64,000 bases of DNA from an uncultured Oscillospiraceae bacterium. Lineage in GTDB: Bacteria > Bacillota > Clostridia > Oscillospirales > Oscillospiraceae. How positions within the stretch are numbered: the first letter of the stretch is position 1; every line of letters begins with the position of its first letter. The stretch is taken from NCBI GenBank assembly GCA_944387065.1, contig CALXDM010000002.1, forward strand, positions 1-64,000. The letters run 5' to 3'. The position numbers and the translations under genes are program-made. The notes beneath the pieces were generated by a model that was not told where the DNA came from, did not search any database, and saw only the letters and a list, made by a program, of their open reading frames with translations. Of this stretch, positions 60,537-64,000 are shown piece after piece.

Positions 60537-61228
60537 TTCGCAGCGACCTCCTTCCCATCACCGGCGCAGCTCAGCCCGCCGCCGCAGGCTGCCGCGCTGG
60601 GACAGCTGGCGCAGCCGAAGTCCTTTACCCTGGGTGCCTTGCCCTTGGTGGCCTTGTTGATGATGGCGATGAGCACACCGAAGATAGCAAAGCCGCCGGG
60701 GGCCATGATCATGATGGAGATGTTATTGTCCACGAGCACCGGCAACTCCATGCCAAACCAGGTGCCGCTGCCTAGGATCTCCCGGATACTGGCCATGACC
60801 AGCATGGCCAGGGTGTAGCCCACCCCCATGCCGATGGCGTCCAGGGCGGAGTTGAACACGCCGTTCTTGCCGGCGAACATCTCCGCCCGGCCCAGGATGA
60901 TACAGTTGACCACGATCAGCGGCAGGTAGATCCCCAACGCGTCGTTCAAGGCGGGGAGGAAGGCCTGCACGATCATCTGCACCAGGGTGACGAAGGAGGC
61001 AATGACCACGATGTAGCACGGGATGCGCACCTTCTCCGAGATGACCTTGCGCAGCATAGAGATGAGCACGTTGGAACACAACAGTACGAAGGTGACCGCC
61101 GCGCCCATACCGATGGCGTTGGACGCCTGGGTGGTGACAGCCAGGAAGGGACAGGTCCCCAGCACCAGCACTAGGATGGGATTTTCCCGGATGATGCCGT
61201 TGGTCAATATTTTGAGCCTGCTACTCAT
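60533..61228 (-). CDS. rnfE: Rnf complex subunit E (membrane)
   Basis: The 231-residue membrane protein resembles RnfA (ENPILVLVLGTCPFLAVTTQ opening, VNCIILGRAE motif) with about six spans. It ends with a cysteine-rich tail (DFGCASCPSAAACGGG) that is longer than in many RnfE and may hold a metal cluster. It lies two bases after rnfG. Confidence 0.95.
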   Translation of the reverse strand: MSSRLKILTNGIIRENPILVLVLGTCPFLAVTTQASNAIGMGAAVTFVLLCSNVLISMLRKVISEKVRIPCYIVVIASFVTLVQMIVQAFLPALNDALGIYLPLIVVNCIILGRAEMFAGKNGVFNSALDAIGMGVGYTLAMLVMASIREILGSGTWFGMELPVLVDNNISIMIMAPGGFAIFGVLIAIINKATKGKAPRVKDFGCASCPSAAACGGGLSCAGDGKEVAAK

Positions 61229-61229
61229 T

Positions 61230-61778
61230 TCACTCAGCCTCCTTTACCAGGTCATAGGCCGTAAAGGCATCCCGGATGGCGTTGATGTAGTAATTGGACG
61301 AGATGGTGGCGCCGCCGATGGTGTCCACGTCTTCCAGGCCGGCGTCCTTACCCACGAACTGGCCCCGGAAGTCGTCCCCGGTGACCCGGGAGCCCAGGCC
61401 CACGGTCTCATTGTGGCTGATGACCTGGGTGTCGGTAACCAGCCCGTCCGCGCCGATGCCGCAGATCAGGTTCAGAGTGTCCCGTCCGCCGTAGCCATCG
61501 CTGGTGAGCATGAACACATAGCCCACGCCGTTTGCAGCCCGATAGACCTCGGTGACCGTCTCGGGCAGGCCGTCCACCTCCAGCAGCTCGAAGCTGTCCG
61601 CCTCGGGCAACACGGCGATGCGGGCCTCCTCCTGGGCACGGGCCTGGGACTGGGCGATGATGGGGGCGGTGACATTGTTGGTCATGGCCAACAGAGCGGA
61701 GGCCACGACGCAGATCAGCAGCAGCACGCCGATGGGGAGCACGAAGTCGGAGAACACGGAGCTTTTGGACTTTGTCAT
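61230..61778 (-). CDS. rnfG: Rnf complex subunit G (covalent FMN)
   Basis: The ATG at 61778 overlaps the rnfD stop as ATGA, giving 182 residues; longer frames upstream lie inside rnfD. One N-terminal membrane helix (FVLPIGVLLLICVVASALLA) anchors an outside domain with the flavinylation motif GGATISS, whose Thr carries covalent FMN. RnfG passes electrons between the membrane core and RnfC/D. Confidence 0.95.
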   Translation of the reverse strand: MTKSKSSVFSDFVLPIGVLLLICVVASALLAMTNNVTAPIIAQSQARAQEEARIAVLPEADSFELLEVDGLPETVTEVYRAANGVGYVFMLTSDGYGGRDTLNLICGIGADGLVTDTQVISHNETVGLGSRVTGDDFRGQFVGKDAGLEDVDTIGGATISSNYYINAIRDAFTAYDLVKEAE

Positions 61779-62734
61779 GCCTTCACACCTCCCAGGGGTT
61801 TGGGCTGCGTCCACGCGCAGATATACGGGTTGAGGATATTCATGAGCAGGATGGAGAAGGACACGCCCTCCGGATAGTTGCCCCACACCCGGATGGCCAC
61901 GGTGATCAGCCCGCAGCCAAAGCCGAAGATCAGCTTGCCCGCCGGGGTGGGCGGAGAGGTGGTGTAGTCGGTGGCCATGAAGATGGCCCCGAGGAGCAGC
62001 CCGCCGGCCATCATCTGATACAGGGGCTGCTGGCCCAGCAGGGCGGAGAGCACGCCCACGGTGGCAATGAAAGCCACGGGGGTGTGCCAGGTGATGACTC
62101 TGCGGGCAATGAGGTACAGCCCGCCCACCAGCAGGGCCAGACAGCTGGTCTCACCCAGGCTGCCGCCCCGTGCGCCCAGGAACATCTCTCCCAGGCTGGG
62201 CAGCCAGTCGCTGCCCTGCTTGAGCAGGGCCAGGGGGGTGGCGTAGCTCATGGCGTCCACGGTACTGGAGCTGACCGCCTCCACCGCCTGGGCCAGGTTG
62301 GGCTCCACCCAGGTGGTCATGGTGCCGGAGAAGGCCACCAGCATGATGACCCGGGCGGTGATGGCGGGGTTGGCAAAGTTAAAGCCGATGCCGCCAAACA
62401 TCTGCTTGACCATCACGATGGCCACAAAAGAGCCAAAGGCCGCCTGCCACAGGGGGATGCCCACGGGCAAGTTGAGGGCCAGCAGCAGCCCGGTGACAGC
62501 GGCGGACAGGTCGGACACGGTGACCGGCCGCTTGCAGATCTTCTCAAAGGCCCACTCGCACACCACGGCCACCGCCACGCATAGGGCCTCCACCAACAGG
62601 GCCCTGGGTCCGAAGAACACCACGGAGGCCGCCACCGCCGGCAGCATTGCCAGCAGCACGTCCCGCATGATGGTCTGAGTGGTCACCCCGTCATGGAGGT
62701 GAGGGGAGACCGATACGGTTAGATTCTTAGCCAT
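61775..62734 (-). CDS. rnfD: Rnf complex subunit D (membrane, covalent FMN)
   Basis: The 319-residue membrane protein has about eight to nine spans and the FMN-attachment motif SYATPLA, equivalent to the SGATPL of RnfD/NqrB. It overlaps rnfC by eight bases and rnfG by four, which fits translational coupling. RnfD is the main electron carrier and ion-pumping part of the complex. Confidence 0.95.
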   Translation of the reverse strand: MAKNLTVSVSPHLHDGVTTQTIMRDVLLAMLPAVAASVVFFGPRALLVEALCVAVAVVCEWAFEKICKRPVTVSDLSAAVTGLLLALNLPVGIPLWQAAFGSFVAIVMVKQMFGGIGFNFANPAITARVIMLVAFSGTMTTWVEPNLAQAVEAVSSSTVDAMSYATPLALLKQGSDWLPSLGEMFLGARGGSLGETSCLALLVGGLYLIARRVITWHTPVAFIATVGVLSALLGQQPLYQMMAGGLLLGAIFMATDYTTSPPTPAGKLIFGFGCGLITVAIRVWGNYPEGVSFSILLMNILNPYICAWTQPKPLGGVKA

Positions 62735-64000
62735 TCACCCTGACCTCCTCTCCCTTTTTCGCCTTGGCTTTCTCCTCCTGAGCCCGCAGCTCGGCATTGT
62801 ACTGGTTGAGCATGGCCTTGGACAGCTTATGAACCTGCACCAGCGGCCGCTTGGCCGGGCAGACGTAGGAGCAGCAGCCGCACTCCATGCACAGGTTGAC
62901 CTTCAAGGCCTTGAGCGTCTCGGGCTCATTGTTGCGGTAGGCCGTCTCGAAGGAGGCGGGCTGCAGCTTCAGGGGGCAGGAGGCCGCGCAGCGGCCGCAC
63001 CGGATGCAGGGGGTGGTGGCGGGGGCGGCTGCCTCCCGCTCGGCAAAGGCCAGCACTGCGTTGGTGTTCTTCATCACCGGGGCGTCCAGGCTGGGCACGG
63101 AGATGCCCATCATGGGTCCGCCGTACATCACCTTCCGGGGTTCCGCCTTCAGCCCGCAGAAGTCCAGCACATCCTTCATGCTGGTCCCCACCGGGACAAT
63201 GACGTTCTGTGGCTTTTCCACGGCCGAGCCGTCCACCGTGACCACCTTTTCCACCAGGGGCATTCCGGTGTTGATGTACTTGGCGATGATCGCCAGGGTG
63301 GTGCAGTTGAGCACCAGCACCCCCACGTCGATGGGCAGCTTGCCCTCGGGCACCACCTTGCCGGTGGTGTGGAAGATGACCACCTTCTCCCCGCCCTGGG
63401 GGTAGATGGCGGGCAAGGCCGCCACCTCAAAGCCGGGCACATCCTTGCCCGCCTGGCGCATCCGCTGGATACACTGGGGCTTGTTGTCCTCGATGGCCAT
63501 GATCACCCGCTGGGCAGCATAGTACTTCTGGAGCAGAGCCGCCCCCTGGGCAATGCTCTCGGCGTCGTCCAGCATGGTGCGGGTGTCGGAGGTGATGTAA
63601 GGCTCGCACTCCGCGCCATTGATGATGATTTCCTGCACCTGCTCGGGCTTGACCTTCAGCTTGATGGACGTGGGGAAGCCCGCGCCGCCCAATCCAACGG
63701 AGCCGCTGGCCCGCACCGCCTCCACAAAGCTGTCCAGGTCGCTCACCTGGGGCGGGGCCAGGTCCTCACACACCCGCTGCTCCCCGTCCGTCTCGATGAC
63801 AATGGCAGTGTCATACCGGCCGTTGGAGCTCAGCACCTGGTCCAGCTTCTTCACCTTGCCCGACACCCCGGAGTGGATGGGGGCGGACACCGGCCCGCCG
63901 GCCTGGGCGATCAACTGGCCCACCTTCACCTCATCCCCCACCTTGACCACGGGCTGGGCCGGCGCGCCGATGTTCATCGACATGGGCACCGTGATCACGG
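62727..64000 (-). CDS. rnfC: Rnf complex subunit C, N-terminus cut by the window
   Basis: About 424 residues are present; the family's usual N-terminus (roughly 20-40 residues) lies beyond base 64000. Seen are the biotin-carboxyl-carrier-like start (VKVGDEVKVGQLIAQAGGPV), the NADH/FMN domain with GGAGFPTSIKLK and NGAECEPYI, and two ferredoxin clusters (CIRCGRCAASCPLK and CMECGCCSYVCPAK). RnfC is the peripheral subunit that reduces NAD+. It is the first gene of the operon in this window. Confidence 0.95.
   Translation of the reverse strand, partial: VITVPMSMNIGAPAQPVVKVGDEVKVGQLIAQAGGPVSAPIHSGVSGKVKKLDQVLSSNGRYDTAIVIETDGEQRVCEDLAPPQVSDLDSFVEAVRASGSVGLGGAGFPTSIKLKVKPEQVQEIIINGAECEPYITSDTRTMLDDAESIAQGAALLQKYYAAQRVIMAIEDNKPQCIQRMRQAGKDVPGFEVAALPAIYPQGGEKVVIFHTTGKVVPEGKLPIDVGVLVLNCTTLAIIAKYINTGMPLVEKVVTVDGSAVEKPQNVIVPVGTSMKDVLDFCGLKAEPRKVMYGGPMMGISVPSLDAPVMKNTNAVLAFAEREAAAPATTPCIRCGRCAASCPLKLQPASFETAYRNNEPETLKALKVNLCMECGCCSYVCPAKRPLVQVHKLSKAMLNQYNAELRAQEEKAKAKKGEEVRVNG

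Overview
The window looks like the chromosome of an anaerobic, Gram-positive member of the Clostridia, probably a gut Oscillospirales-type organism. This rests on a clostridial-order Rnf complex (rnfCDGEAB), a class-B-type sortase next to an LPXTG-like Cna-B adhesin, strong AGGAGG ribosome binding sites with many GTG and TTG starts, and an ECF sigma factor with a DUF4367-type partner. No rRNA, tRNA, CRISPR array, transposase or phage head gene was found.

Region 1 (1-18339, minus strand) is a polymorphic-toxin locus. A 2519-residue protein fuses a VgrG-like spike, a hydrophobic segment, an Rhs/YD-repeat shell and a C-terminal toxin tip. Downstream lies its presumed immunity gene. After that come at least five orphan rhs-tip/toxin + immunity cassettes and a sixth, decayed one. 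Each tip carries a copy of the conserved end of the Rhs shell followed by a different C-terminal domain: PD-(D/E)XK-like, ADP-ribosyltransferase-like, HNH-like, GH-E-like and ParB-like. Short rhs scraps and microhomology junctions between cassettes show that they accumulated by recombination. The array appears to run past base 1.

Region 2 (18346-39691, minus strand) is a block of about 20 same-strand genes that I read as a type VI-like contractile injection system in a monoderm. It encodes a VWA membrane protein, a sheath-like protein, two tandem Hcp/tube-like proteins, a J-domain protein, two FHA proteins, a PP2C phosphatase, a membrane PP2C-like protein with degenerate active-site motifs, several unrecognised proteins that may be baseplate parts, an Hsp70/actin-fold ATPase, a DUF4280 PAAR-like spike tip, a DcrB/EagR-like chaperone, a stand-alone VgrG and a pentapeptide-repeat protein. 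It leads directly into the VgrG-Rhs effector. No AAA+ disassembly ATPase, TssJLM membrane complex or Ser/Thr kinase is visible in the window.

Region 3 (39983-43202, plus strand) is an ABC transporter operon whose first permease gene is frameshifted at a run of eight C. Region 4 (43203-46866) holds terminators, a 5'-truncated HIT-protein fragment, a perfect 26-bp inverted repeat, a broken metA, and a metY whose fifth codon is TAA. Region 5 (47399-49676, plus strand) is an XRE regulator, an ECF sigma factor, a membrane DUF4367-like protein and a small secreted protein. Region 6 has an MFS transporter divergent from an AraC regulator, then a sortase and a 1682-residue cell-wall adhesin. Region 7 (58670-64000, minus strand) has a 61-residue protein and the Rnf ferredoxin:NAD+ oxidoreductase operon, with rnfC cut by the window end.

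Function is inferred from motifs read by eye. Family names for the injection-system proteins and toxin tips are hypotheses unless stated otherwise.
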